The position numbers were made by a program, and so were the translations under genes. A DNA stretch of 33,908 bases from positions 68,227-102,134 of the forward strand of contig MU069794.1 of NCBI GenBank assembly GCA_002284615.2, in the 5' to 3' direction. Source of the DNA: Dunaliella salina (Eukaryota; Chlorophyta; Chlorophyceae; Chlamydomonadales; Dunaliellaceae). Positions 8,641 to 18,339 of this stretch are shown in pieces. Positions within the stretch are counted from its first letter, which is position 1. Each line of letters starts with the position of its first letter. The notes beneath the pieces were generated by a model. That model searched no databases, was not told the DNA's origin, and saw only the letters and a program-made list of their open reading frames with translations.

Positions 8641-9580
8641 TCAGAGTTCTGTCATATGAGAATGTAATGTTGAGCTGCTTCCCAGCAGAATATACGCTCT
8701 GCCAACCCTATGGAATTGAGCCATCTAATTGTGAATCTCAGGTCTCGTCAGCTGGCTTACTGGAGACAAAGCTCTTCTTATCATCCGCGAGAGCTCAACA
8801 GCAAGAAGCTATAATCACTAGTGCTATTCCAACCAAGAATGCATTTACACTGTGCCCAAATCCTTTTACTTGGCTCTCCCTGAACAATTCAAAATGTGAC
8901 TCGTTTCAGACTTTGTGTCCCTGCTTAGAAAGTTCAGCAAGCTTCGTGGAACGATTCTATTTCCCCTGCATGTGATCTCTACAATGCCCATGATGATATC
9001 TAGGATGAACAACAGGTACTTTTCAGATGTACTCATCCTCGTGTATCCTATATCTCTGTCATGCTTCTCTGTTCTACGGTCTGCCCCTTTCTTCCTGCAT
9101 CTTTCTTCTCAGGTGGCTCCTTACTTGCCTACCTTCTACCATGTACAGTCTTATCATATGCGCTCTTTTTCAAATCAAAACAACGACAAGCTTATATAAT
9201 TTTCTTCATAAATTCCTTTTTTTACACAGAGATAAGGCCAAAATGGTGCCAGTTGGTTTGCATTCCACTTATGTTGGGTTCGGACATCAGAGGACCATGT
9301 GATTGACGCTATTCATGTCGTCACAAAGTGAGCATCTTCCAGAGCTGGAAGACCCGTTGAATCTATGGCATGCTTTTGTGCGTGAGCTGTGTGCGGCACT
9401 TTGATATGTTTATTTGTCCAAGTGTAAACTTTGGAAAGTACCAGGAGGAGTCCTGATCTCCTTGTTAGCAAATCAACAGATTTGGGCTATGTGCTTGGAT
9501 GTTGGTCGTAGTGGTGGGAGAGGTGGGTTGTGTGGTAGAGTTGAGCCTCTGCCAGCTATTGTAATAGAAGCCAGAAGTAT
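8641..9580. other. No gene recognised
   Basis: Open frames up to about 100 codons occur on the plus strand (8667-8975, 8915-9199, 9027-9302) but none shows a domain, splice sites or a second copy. This may be unique intergenic DNA or an unrecognised repeat. Confidence 0.4.
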
Positions 9581-10110
9581 GCAGAGCCAAGCTTGTGCTT
9601 TCTGTGCAGGTACAATTCTTTTTCTGGATATGATGTGGTGACAGAAGAAGAGTCGAGCGTCCAGGAGCATGGTGGACAACCCCCCAGATCCTCATAAACT
9701 CTGTTTCTGGCTGTGCCTAGTGTAGGTTCTGAGGGCCTTCTGGCGAGGCACTGCTAGCTTGCTAGCTTGCTAGCTTGTCAGTTAGGGGACCTTCCCTTAA
9801 CACGCGCGGCCTCTTGTCTTCATAGACTCTTCATTTTCAATTCCTTAAGAATCAGCAGAACCAAGCTTGTGCTTTTTGTGCATGTATAGTCCTTCTTCCG
9901 AAAATGATGAGGCGGGAGAAGGAGAGTCGGTCATCTAAAAGCATGGTGTCCATGGACAACCCTTCTGATCCCCTTTGGCTCTGTTACTCTGGATCTTACC
10001 TAGGCTAGCCACGCCTGGTGTAAGTCTAAAGGCTCTTTGGTGAGGTTCCTGCTGCTTGCTGGTTAGGGGACCTTTCCTCTCTGCACGTGGCTGCTGGCTT
10101 GCAAATAATT
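9581..10110 (+). repeat. Two tandem SINE-like repeat units, period about 274 bp
   Basis: Units start at 9581 and 9855 with GCAGAGCCAAGCTTGTGCTT and its variant. Each continues with GAGCATGGTG-GACAACCC, CTCTG, the TGGTGTAGG-like box, GGTGAGG, GCTAGCTT or GCTTGCTGG, and TTAGGGGACCTT(T/C)CC. These are the fullest copies of the family, so they suggest a unit of roughly 270 bases. Only the first unit has the GCGCGGCC end clearly; the second has a diverged GCACGTGGC. Confidence 0.65.
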
Positions 10111-10344
10111 TTTTCTTATATGAGGTGGGCCCAATGAGCATGAAAACGGGTCTTCTCAAGGATGGCCCCCAGATTTGCAGAAAGGCCTGCCTGCCACCTG
10201 GCATTGAAGAATGTGACCTATGGCCATCACATGGCAAAAAAAGGAAGGTCTGACACTTTGTGGGCAGTTTCTGTGTCGCACAACAAGAAGTTGCAATGAA
10301 GTACAGCGTTGAAGTGTTAGGATAAGCCTGTGACCATTTTTGAA

Positions 10345-10432
10345 AAGAATAGGAAAAAAAGTCTACGCAAGCCAAAGGCCGCGTGCATTAAGGGAAGAGC
10401 CCCTAACAAAAATTAGAGGCCTCACCATTTTT
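10345..10432 (-). repeat. SINE-like repeat, copy 5 (3' part)
   Basis: The plus strand reads AAAAAGTCTACGCAAGCC, then GGCCGCGTGCATTAAGGG, then CCCCTAAC and GAGGCCTCACCA. This is the complement of the 3' half of the family. It is only about 230 bases from the end of the tandem pair and in opposite orientation. Confidence 0.6.
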
Positions 10433-11512
10433 GTCGAGTTTGAACTAGGAAAGAGCCAGCAGCCTTGCATGGCAGAGAGGCACATTTAAAATCAAAAGCA
10501 ATGTATGAAAGCATGGACCATACACCAATTGTAGCATAGATGTGCCTTGCTTTGCATGGATGCACCACCTGGTCTTTGACAACCATGAAAAGAAGGCAAC
10601 AAAATGCTTAAAACACAGCAAACATTTTCCCCAGAGCCTAGACCAATCAAGGGATACAAGTTGGCTCTAAACGCTGTCAGTCCCCTTCAACATAACCAGT
10701 ATGCCACCATTGCAGCGAAGCCGTCCTGTGCCAAATCCTGCCTACAGACATCAGGCACCTCCACCCACCTTTAGATCCAACTTTTAACACCTTAATTGGC
10801 GAAGATGAAGGCCCTGTCCTCTTCCAAATACATGATGGCAGGCAGTTTGCCGATGAACTAAGGCTTGTCGTTATCGTTGTGGCAGTGCTTAAGAAACTGG
10901 ATGAGAGCAGTCTCTGATACCTGTCACCCCCGGTCTTGGAGTACATGCTGCACAGCAAAGTTGGTAGGAATCACATCCAGTCTGGACATGGCATTTCTCA
11001 GGCATTCCACTTGATTAAGAATTCTATGAGCAGCAGAGCTTGTGAGCAAGCTCAAGAACATAAAGTAATTCAATGCTGGGCAAAGAAAATGCCTTGTACG
11101 CTACATTTGGGGTTGAAAAGAAAGCACACTATTGGGGACGTTTTGTCTCCGTGCAACAACTTGTGACACAGGCCAAAATCTGGACAGCTTGCTTGCAGCC
11201 TTGCAACGCTCTTGCCCAGTCCAAACTAAAGCTCGCAATTGCATTGTGCCACCAAAATCAGTCTCTTTTGTGGTGCTGCAGGACATGCTGACCCCAAAGT
11301 TGTGTGGTCACCTGTAATCTCGGCTGCTTAAAATTGCCTTGGCCTGCCAAAACAGCTACAGTGCATGCAGATCAAGTGCAGCCTCATTTTTCCTTTTAAA
11401 TTTTTTTGTTGCTATCAGAGCTGTTGCTGTATTTTCTTTGCACCTGTGAAAACATATTTCGACCCATTTCCCATTTCCCATTTTGACCCCCCTCAATCAC
11501 TCTACAGCTCAC
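10433..11512. other. Unassigned DNA, possibly with decayed coding pieces
   Basis: The plus strand has a reading stretch at about 10775-10917 (GEDEGPVLFQIHDGRQFADE) ending in TGA. About 18 bases later a second frame begins at 10936 (EYMLHSKVGRNHIQSGHGIS). The two could be parts of one broken gene or transposon frame. No family is recognised. The rest shows nothing. Confidence 0.25.
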
Positions 11513-11617
11513 CTGCAGCTCATCCAATGGGATTTTGGCCTGGGACTTGCCTAACAAGTATTGGATGGCACTTTTAGCTGCAGCCGTCTGCTGCTCATTC
11601 AGGTTGCCGTCCAGCAC
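11513..11617 (-). CDS. Candidate 105-nt internal exon of an unknown host gene
   Basis: On the minus strand an acceptor CCATGCAG precedes a 35-codon open stretch (VLDGNLNEQQTAAAKS and onward to PLDELQ), followed by a donor GTGAGC. Both ends are in phase 0. The sequence is Gln/Ala-rich and probably helical. A motif like the start of this exon, CAGGTGCTGG followed by GCAAC and GAGCAGCAG, recurs at about 11690-11725 and more weakly at about 11965-11998 on the same strand, so related exons or repeats may exist. I do not recognise the gene. Confidence 0.3.
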
Positions 11618-11804
11618 CTGCATGGAAGGTCACAGGCAACAAGCGATCAGATCTATGCAAAACAAAGGGTGGCCAATGGCACCTCTGCTGCTCATTGGAG
11701 TTGCTGCCCAGCACCTGCATGGACGGTCACTGCCCCTCACATTGGCGAGTCAACCAGCACGCCAATGTGAGGGAGCTAACATAGGCATACCTGCTGCTCA
11801 TCAA

Positions 11805-11905
11805 AATTGCCAAAAAAAGAAAAGAAAAGTCTATGCAGACCAGGGGCCGAGTGCATTACGGGAAGGTCACCTAACTAGCAAGCCAATAGCAACCTCACCA
11901 AAAGA
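11805..11905 (-). repeat. SINE-like repeat, copy 6
   Basis: The plus strand reads AAAAGAAAAGTCTATGCA, GGGGCCGAGTGCATTACGGG, AAGGTCACCTAACTAGCAAG and CAACCTCACCAAAAG. This is the complement of the 3' half of the family, again with the pyrimidine tail on the minus strand. Confidence 0.6.
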
Positions 11906-12119
11906 TGCCGCCAACGGAATGAAAGTCACAACCATCAGGTGATCAGCGCATCAAGATCAGAGATTAACCATGGCCACCTGCTGATCATTCAGGTTGCCAT
12001 GTCAACCACACAATGGCAAAACTCGGAAACAGGTGCACATGTAGAACCATGTCACACAGGCAAAAATGTAGAAGCATGTCAACCATGATGGCCCAGCAGC
12101 TAAAGGTGGTGGTTGCACT

Positions 12120-12370
12120 TACAGGAGCACGGTGAACAACCCTCAAGAACCTTATCATCTCTGACCCTGGTTCTGGAAAAGCTACGCAAGCGGGACAAGC
12201 CCCCAAGCATCACGGGAGGAACGACCTTAGCACCCGGTACTGGGCCCGCCTTATCGAACCTCCACAGAATCGAACCCTGGCTCTGACCTAGGTCAGCTGT
12301 ATCTGTTTGGGTAAGAGTGAGAGGGACCTTGGGTGAGGGTCCTGCCAATTAGCAAGCCAGGAGGGGTGCA
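12120..12370 (+). repeat. SINE-like repeat, copy 7, interrupted by about 110 bp
   Basis: It opens with GGAGCACGGTGAACAACCC and CTCTGACCCTGGTTCTGG, as in the 9.6-10.1 kb units. About 110 bases of other sequence follow (12175-12285). The family then resumes with CTGACCTAGG, GGGACCTTGGGTGAGGGTCC and TTAGCAAGCCAGGAGGGG. The interrupting part includes, on the minus strand, GGTTCGATTCTGTGG, which resembles a tRNA B box, but no matching A box is convincing. Confidence 0.45.
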
Positions 12371-13128
12371 TGCAGCCCTTGGCCCATACAGACTTTTATA
12401 ACCTTCTGACAAGCGCCCGACAGTTGAAATGAGCGGACAACACGCCCTTCTACAAGCGATGCATTGCTGTAAGACAAGTCAAGATTGAAATCCTGACACT
12501 GGTGCTGTTGCCATGCCGTGTCCAACCATTGATGCATCCAACAAGCTCGGACGGAAAAATGATTAGAAGGACGTGTTCGCTCTGGGTTTGAAATCTGACC
12601 GTCACTCACAAAGCTTGTTCAGGTTGCAGTGGGCTGCCTGCTTGCCTGGGCTGCAGAATCAGATCCAGACTTTTTTTTTTCAATTTTTCCTGTCTCAACA
12701 CCAAAATATGATCTTATTGGAGGATGGTGTGGGCTGCCGTGGCATACCTCAAATAGCATTGTAACAACAAAGCCCATGTACCAAAATTGTCGTAATGTAA
12801 AATTCCAAAAGTGCTCTTTTTTTTTTTCAAGTCCCTTTCCTTTTAGGCTCTAAGCAAACCCCTGAAAGGATCCATTTTGACTAGACTAGAGAGGCCAATG
12901 ACAGCTGAGCTTGCTGGGCTAAGATGCCCGTGTGAGGCACATATAGCAATTCACGCTTGAATTAAAAAAGGGGATTACCAAGGGATTTATGGCTTTAAAG
13001 AGATTCTGTTGGCTAGGGGCCCAAAGCAGTCTTTGATTATGAATTGCAACGTGAAGACAATGCCATGCAGTAGATGAAATTGGAGGGAGTAATCAATCCA
13101 GTGCAAGCTTGATGGCCACCAGTTTCCC
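12371..13128. other. No gene recognised
   Basis: A minus-strand open frame at 12349-12609 and T-rich patches at about 12670 and 12825 are all that stand out. No domain or splice model is supported. Confidence 0.4.
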
Positions 13129-13506
13129 TTGCTGCAAATGGTGCTTAATCGTCATCAGCCTCTAGAAAAGGTTGAAACTATGTGGAACACACACTCTCTA
13201 CTTAAGAAAGAGAAACAGTTTGCAGGTCAGCTTGCAGTGAATCATGCCCTTGCTAATGCCCCCTCAATTGTTGCTGGTTGTGCAGAGGATCCTCCTGGTG
13301 ATGAAGCTTCCTTGAAGGCTCCTGCTGCAGCTGTTGTTGCTGTTGCTCAAAAATCTGTCCCTGCAAACACAAGTGTTGTAAGGAAGCCGCTTGTGCCACA
13401 TGCTGTGATTTGCGACCCACCAGTACATTCCATAGCTTTTCACATGTTTCACAACAGCAATATGCAAACTGTACATGGATCGCCTGATTCCAGACCCTTA
13501 ACTTGA
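13129..13506 (+). CDS. 125-codon open frame of unknown function
   Basis: The frame starts with ATG at 13129 and ends at TGA 13504. The product has a charged start, an Ala/Val-rich centre (APAAAVVAVAQ) and no recognisable domain. There is no second copy in the window and no clear promoter or splice signals. It may be chance, or one exon of a larger gene. Confidence 0.2.
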   Translation: MLQMVLNRHQPLEKVETMWNTHSLLKKEKQFAGQLAVNHALANAPSIVAGCAEDPPGDEASLKAPAAAVVAVAQKSVPANTSVVRKPLVPHAVICDPPVHSIAFHMFHNSNMQTVHGSPDSRPLT

Positions 13507-13898
13507 GGGTAAGTAGGGATGGTTGGGATGATTGCCCTTGCAGGCTTTGGCAAGAACACAAGTCCAAGGTAGGATTAATGGAACACATGCTTGGGCTGCG
13601 GAATGATGAAATGCAAACAAGCTACACGTCATATCTTCTTGCTCTATTATGCCCACAGATAATTTTGGACTAGGAAACACCACATTCAATACTGTGCACC
13701 TGCTGCTGGTACAGTCTTTGCTGCAAGCAAAACAGCTTTTTCCTTGACCATCTACCTGCTTCGGAGGCACCTGCCGTTGTGCAAGCTTCTGGGCCTCCCT
13801 GCTTGAACGGGGCTGCCTGGAGTTCTGCTGCATCCAATAATTGAAAATGAGCGATTAAGGATCCATTCAAAATACTCAAAGCAATGGCAAATCAGTAG

Positions 13899-14111
13899 TC
13901 ACACATTCAGCTGTAAACTGAGGATATCATACGCATGCCTTTGACTGAAAGCCTGGACCAGGTTATAATTGCTAACAAGCATGCACTCTGCTACCAAGTG
14001 CGTGTAGCCCTTTGGTTTTCCTTGTTCTATGGTTGTGGAACCTTTGCAGAGTACGCAGGCTGCAGGAAAGGATTTTCTGCCAGATGACACAAATTGTGCA
14101 CAAATGCACAT
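13899..14111 (-). CDS. Possible terminal exon of the coiled-coil gene, copy 1
   Basis: A 70-codon minus frame with a Cys pair (ACVLCKG) and an end LQLNV. The matching DNA in copy 2 (about 20105-20350) has stop codons and length changes that are not multiples of three. Either copy 2 has decayed or this stretch is 3' untranslated. Coding status is therefore uncertain. Confidence 0.25.
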   Translation of the reverse strand: MCICAQFVSSGRKSFPAACVLCKGSTTIEQGKPKGYTHLVAECMLVSNYNLVQAFSQRHAYDILSLQLNV

Positions 14112-14501
14112 CAGATAAATGGCAAACTCCTTGACAGATCAATCCCACGACCTACAAGCCTGCTAATTTGTACCTGAGTGCAGAGGCTGATCCAGGACTT
14201 TTTGCACATAGTAATCCCATGCCATCCATGGTGTGCACACAAATCTAAGCTTATTGGAATTTCTGAGCCAGAAACTTACTAAGAGAATTCCGTTCCCACT
14301 TTCTTGTTCAGATGCCAGTGTGTCTTGTGTCTGAGATTATTCCATTTCTACCTGCTTAGAGGCATGCCTTTCAAGATGGATCATGCCCCCCTTCATCAAC
14401 AGGCCTTGTGCAGCATCTCTTTGATGAATTACTGGCTAAACAAACTTCAGCTGCAGGGGAGTGCTTCAAGAAATTTCAATTCACCAAGAGATTACACACA
14501 C

Positions 14502-14614
14502 CTGTGCATCGGAGTTGCATGCAGCTTGTGCAGCAGTCCGTTGCCGCTTGGCCGTTGCAGTGCTTTGGTGTGACACATGAGCAAGGAAGGTTTGTAAGGT
14601 AAGGAAGTCTGTTC
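14502..14614 (-). CDS. Exon of the coiled-coil gene, copy 1 (conserved at protein level)
   Basis: On the minus strand an acceptor GTTTCAAG leads into a 113-nt open stretch with DFLTLQTFLAHVSHQSTA and ends SDAQ, followed by donor GTGTGTG in phase 0. The homologous stretch in copy 2 (about 21515-21403) reads DFCLQTFLACVSGQSTAA and ends SGAQ before the same donor. Preservation of frame, amino acids and splice donor while the surrounding DNA has diverged argues for true coding sequence. No family is recognised. Confidence 0.5.
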
Positions 14615-14977
14615 CTTGAAACAAAAAGTTAACGTAAGCATAACTGGCCATTGAACACTGCTGAATCATCTGTCTGCAAGTGCCTACCTCGTCATGCGCA
14701 ATACCATGCACCTCAAACCCATGAATGCAAGCATTCTATGAGATTGCTTTGTGGTGCAAAAATTACTCAAGTGCAAGCGGACAATTCCTGAGTCATTGCT
14801 CTTTTATTTGTAAGAAAGCACGCAACAAGCGGCAGGTTTATTGTGTTGTGCAGGTCACGCTTTGAACATTGAGGCACATGGGAAGGCCTGTCTACCCAGC
14901 AAGGATGAGTCACTTCCTTTCTTGCAATTAAATCACATTGGAAAGATAAATTTTGCCAAAAAGCCATCACTTAGCAG

Positions 14978-15152
14978 GCCCATTCACAGTTTCACTGACA
15001 TACTTTGAATGCCACCTGGAGGTGCAGACCGCTTTTGGCCGCCACCGCCATCCTGGGCAGGCACCTTGGCTGCCCAGGATGGCGGTGGCGGCCAAAAGCG
15101 GTCTGCACCTCCAGGTGGCATTCAAAGTGTGTCAGTGAAACTGTGAATGGCC
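14978..15152. repeat. 175-bp near-perfect hairpin
   Basis: Arms 14978-15060 and 15070-15152 pair over about 82 bases with one mismatch and one extra C, around a 9-base loop. The outer ends read GGCCATTCACAGTTTCACTG-like. No clear target duplication is seen. A transcript would fold into long double-stranded RNA, so it is either a young MITE-type foldback or a small-RNA precursor. It lies in intron or intergenic DNA of the coiled-coil gene, in a part missing from copy 2. Confidence 0.85.
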
Positions 15153-15205
15153 CTTTCAAGCCTTTTTTCTGTGCCTCCTGAGGCTTGCCCTGCAGGAATC
15201 ACATT

Positions 15206-15600
15206 TCAAACCCTGCAAATGCTCTTTCTCAATTGCAGCTTATTTGCATGACGGTAAACAATGCCAAGTTGAAGACTTAAGTTATGCATAAAGATCCTGA
15301 CTTGGCCATCAGCACGCAGAAAGGGCTGACTGCTTAGATTCACATGATTTCCTGAGGGACAGACCTGGGCACAGATTGAGCTTATTGAAGATAAGGAAAA
15401 AAAGGTAGGCACATGGTAAAAGTGCCGAATGGTTAATTTGCGTAGCATTCTTGTTACAGCCCCAGTGAAATTAAGTTCATCACTGAGGGGAACCTTAAGT
15501 TTTCCACCCTTTAAGGATGGGAAACTCGGTTGTGGCACAGAGATTTTATGTGAAAGACAAGTCTGAAACCACTCAGATGGAACAATACAGATTTTGCGTG
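15206..15600 (-). CDS. Possible further coding stretch of the coiled-coil gene
   Basis: A minus-strand frame continues without stops through KVPLSDELNFTGAVTRML and SGNHVNLSSQPFLRADGQ towards 15206. It is open in the same frame as the micro-exon at 15623-15643, but the intervening donor GTAGGT makes a clean model unclear. It has no second copy in the window. It may be retained intron sequence. Confidence 0.22.
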
Positions 15601-15622
15601 TGATCAAGTATGCAACACCTAC

Positions 15623-15643
15623 CTGAACTTCTGCCAAGTATTT
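15623..15643 (-). CDS. Candidate 21-nt micro-exon
   Basis: On the minus strand TTTTTTCTCAG precedes seven codons (KYLAEVQ) followed by the strong donor GTAGGT. The pyrimidine-rich acceptor and phase 0 at both ends fit the exon at 16125-16213, which ends in phase 0. A 21-base exon needs transcript evidence. Confidence 0.3.
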
Positions 15644-16124
15644 CTGAGAAAAAATGGGAAGATGACAGCAGGAGACCCCCCCCCCCTCCCCTTTATAGGC
15701 ACTGCGCGATGGCACTGTAGGTACTCTATCGTAATGCATAACATCTTCTTTCCTGTTAGGTTTCTCTTATTCAAACCTCTGTGGAGTATTTCATCAGAGA
15801 ATGCGCACATAATTGTTTCCTTAAATCAAACCTGTGCACAGTTCTACCTCCTCCTTTGCCTGAGCATGCGTCATGTAGAGCGCAAGGAGTCATCATCATG
15901 CTGTCAGGGAACTATATTGGTCAAGTAGTGGTAAACCCTAGGATTTACCAGCAACACAAAATCGTATGCTTCCTCTTTGAAATGTCAATGCAAAGCAAAT
16001 AAACAGGCCAGCGTGACATGGTCCATGCAGCCTGCATTATAGGCATGTCTTTTCACCAATCCTGGCAACATGAACAAAGCGCCTCTCTTAGAGCATCACA
16101 AACTATTGAATAGGCTTGACACAC

Positions 16125-16213
16125 CTGACGAGGAATGGGCGACGTCTTGCCATGGGCTCTTGCTCCCCCGCCCGGCTGCTGTGCCTGATCCTCGCTATTT
16201 GGCCTTCTTTGGC
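16125..16213 (-). CDS. Candidate 89-nt exon following the coiled-coil exon
   Basis: On the minus strand an acceptor GTTCCAG leads into 89 bases open in the required phase (RRPNSEDQAQQPGGGARAHG, ending PIPRQ), followed by donor GTGTGT. The coiled-coil exon leaves one base over, and 89 = 2 + 87, so the joined frame closes in phase 0. The Gly/Gln/Arg-rich linker composition is low in complexity, so coding status rests on the splice agreement. Confidence 0.4.
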
Positions 16214-16591
16214 CTGGAACAAGTGCACAGAAGGAGAGGACATGTGTAGAAAGAAAAGGGCAAGGTAGGCAGTGAAACCCTCTGCATGATTCAGAAATGG
16301 GGTCGTTTTTTGGTTGATTTGTGCGTGTAAATGCCGACACTTTTCTTGATCCTCATCATATCTTAATAAGCCTTAGTTTCAGCTTCACCCATGCAGTCGC
16401 AGAAGAGCACCACCACGCCTGCGCAGAATGATTCATGCCTCCTCACCTCTCTGTTCATAAGAAACCAATGAATGCATGTATAGTGCAGAGGCTTGCGTGC
16501 CCAACAGATAGATGATTCAAGTTTTGCGTTTTGATGCGTAGACACCGAAACACATCTTCAGTGGTACAGAAATCAAATTCAGACCCCTGAC

Positions 16592-16855
16592 AAGCTTCAC
16601 TTAGAGTACAGAACATGCATATGCAAGCAAATACCTGGAGATGTCTGTCTGCATGGTTTGGACCAGCATCAAGGTATTCCCTTACAAAGTGGATATTTTC
16701 AGATGATACTAACAAGCAACAGCAAGCTTCACTTAGAGTACAGAACATGCATATGCAAGCAAATACCTGGAGATGTCTGTCCGCATGGTTTGGACCAGCA
16801 TCAAGGTATTCCCTTACAAAGTGGATGTTTTCAGATGATACTAACAAGCAACAGC
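16592..16855. repeat. Recent 132-bp tandem duplication
   Basis: Units 16592-16723 and 16724-16855 differ at only two positions that I can see (TCTG/TCCG and GATATT/GATGTT). They start AAGCTTCACTTAG and end AACAAGCAACAGC. By the exon model they lie in an intron of the minus-strand coiled-coil gene. Because 132 is a multiple of three, both strands keep frames open through it, but no domain is present. Confidence 0.95.
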
Positions 16856-16889
16856 AAAACCAAAGGAAAGGGCACACTGCATCATGTAC

Positions 16890-17512
16890 CTGCTGCAAGC
16901 CTATTCCTCGTCATTTTTCCCTCTTGTTGCGTAAGAACCTCATCAAGGCGAGCCTCAGCACGCTCAGCATGCTTGCGTGCTGCCTCCTCCCTCAGCCTTG
17001 CCGTTGTAGCATCCTCTTCCTGCTTCAGCACTTTTTGCTCGTGCTGCTGCGCTTGCTGCAGGGCTGCATCAAGCTGGCGCTTCATTTGTTCCCTCTCCCT
17101 CGCAAGCTCCTGCCTTAGGGATGTCTTTTCCCATTGGGCTTCGTCATGCTTCTGCTTGATCATCCGAAAACTGTCCTCCCAGTGTCCAGCCTCCTCTGCT
17201 TTCTCCTGAGCCCTCTCATTTGCTTCTGCAAGCTGCTGCTGCACTGCTGCTAGCTCCGCCTCTGCAGCAGCTGCTTGCCGCAGGTTTTGTTGCAGTTGGC
17301 CGTTGGAAAGCTGGTGGCAGTGCTGCCGCAGGTTGTCCTGCTTGCGCTTCATCTCCTCCCTCTCCCTCTCAAATGTGGCAAGCTGCTCCTGGCGCCAGGA
17401 GCGCCGGCGATGCTTGGCCAGTGCGAACTCGTTGTGTTTCCGCTCGACCTCTTCATCGAACAAGCTCGCAGCACCTTGCTGCTTGGATGATCCAGATGAT
17501 GCTGTAACTGGC
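16890..17512 (-). CDS. Coiled-coil exon of an unrecognised gene, copy 1
   Basis: A minus-strand open stretch of about 207 codons runs from a likely acceptor (AAAACCGCAG) to a donor GTACAT. After a Ser/Gln-rich lead (ASSGSSKQQGAASL) and the motif LFDEEVERK, nearly the whole product is Glu/Gln/Arg/Ala-rich, with heptad character (for example AEAELAAVQQQLAEANERAQ). It is a long uninterrupted coiled coil, without Pro or Gly breaks. It probably dimerises with a partner or itself, as in cytoskeletal or scaffold proteins, but no specific family is recognised. A shorter relative starting SLFDEQIKLQKLQDML is encoded at 23739-23900. Segments of this sort are low in complexity, so homology to other coiled coils would be uninformative. 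Confidence 0.55.
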
Positions 17513-18070
17513 CTGCGGTTTTAAGTGGACATAAAGTGTGGACGGATAAGGCATGGGGTGGGACAGTCCAGCATGCTGCGCAGCACGGGCGAGGCAAACG
17601 CGCAAACGCAACTTCATGCATGAAGTCATATGCAGCGGAGGAATCGTCAGCCCTCAATGACATTTTTGAAATGTGTGCATTGAACATTAGTAGTACAGAG
17701 GGAAGAATCCTTTGATGCGTGCGGCTCGCACCTCGCAGCGTGGGGTTGATGAGCGCTCATCCTTGCCAGCGCGTACTCCCTGGCTGCAGCCTGGCGAGGA
17801 CGCTGTTATCGCTGGTGGATTCACACGTTTCAAAGGGGCACGGCTGTGCAGGTGGTGGCTGAGTGCCTGAAGGGGAGGTGTGTGGACTTCCACCACAGCA
17901 ACTGCAATTCAAATGATGGACTGCCTGTGAGGGCGTCTGAGGACAAAAGCCAAGCTTTCTCACTCATCTTGGAGTGAGTGAGGGCTCACATGGCAGTGCG
18001 CTTATCGTTTGCTTGCTCTCTGCACATGTGCATATGCTTTCTGGATCATCTGCTGGGTGCCCTGTTTCAG
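17513..18070 (-). promoter_or_regulatory. Conserved upstream block of the coiled-coil gene, copy 1
   Basis: This stretch matches 23930-24280 plus 25836-26000, including GGACGGATAAGGCATGGGGT, GAGCGCTCATCCTTGCCAGC and a CACTCAT(C/A)TTGGAG block. It is better conserved between the paralogues than the introns are, so it may contain 5' exons and promoter. At 17903-17904 it preserves the single TG that is duplicated around the transposon in copy 2, which makes it the empty site. Confidence 0.45.
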
Positions 18071-18339
18071 TGTCGTCAGAGGAGACACTGAACAAAGTTA
18101 GGGTTCAGCGGAGCTTCATCAGTGTTCTGTTGGAGCCTTGGTTCCAATTATGTTGGCTAATGACAAGAATGGTGACATTGACCTGGTGACATGCTTGTGA
18201 CATGTTCCATTCACTTGCAGACAGACCAGATCATGCAAGAACTTCTCCCATCCCCGCTAGTTGCCAATTCCATGCAGTCCCTATCTGGCGGGAACTTGTT
18301 GTGCAACAGAATATCAACGAGTCTTGAAGACCTGTGAGT

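Larger units (their letters stand above)
13890..18070 (-). other. Tandem gene unit, copy 1: minus-strand multi-exon coiled-coil gene
   Basis: Blocks at 13.9-14.8 kb and 17.35-18.07 kb match blocks at 20.1-21.7 kb and 23.74-26.0 kb in the same order and orientation, so this unit is a paralogue of the unit to its right. Within it, minus-strand exons with agreeing phases can be proposed at 17512-16890, 16213-16125, 15643-15623 and 14614-14502. The coiled-coil exon is the only part with a recognisable protein property. Upstream (17.5-18.07 kb), sequence is well conserved between the two units, which suggests the 5' exon and promoter region lie there. The gene family is not recognised; a host gene is likelier than a transposon because no terminal repeats enclose the unit. 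Confidence 0.6.

Noticed and set aside
10677..10958. 93-codon minus frame
   Set aside because: The opposite strand has more protein-like composition here, and no domain or splice signals support either as a defined gene.
13657..13674. 18-base match to the LINE RT region (GATAATTTTGGACTAGGA)
   Set aside because: The match is short and neither side continues in LINE sequence. It could be a tiny remnant but is not supportable.
16455..16898. 147-codon minus frame with a repeated peptide (SSENIHFVREYLDAGPNHAD)
   Set aside because: The peptide repeat comes from the 132-bp tandem duplication, and the stretch falls in an intron by the exon model.
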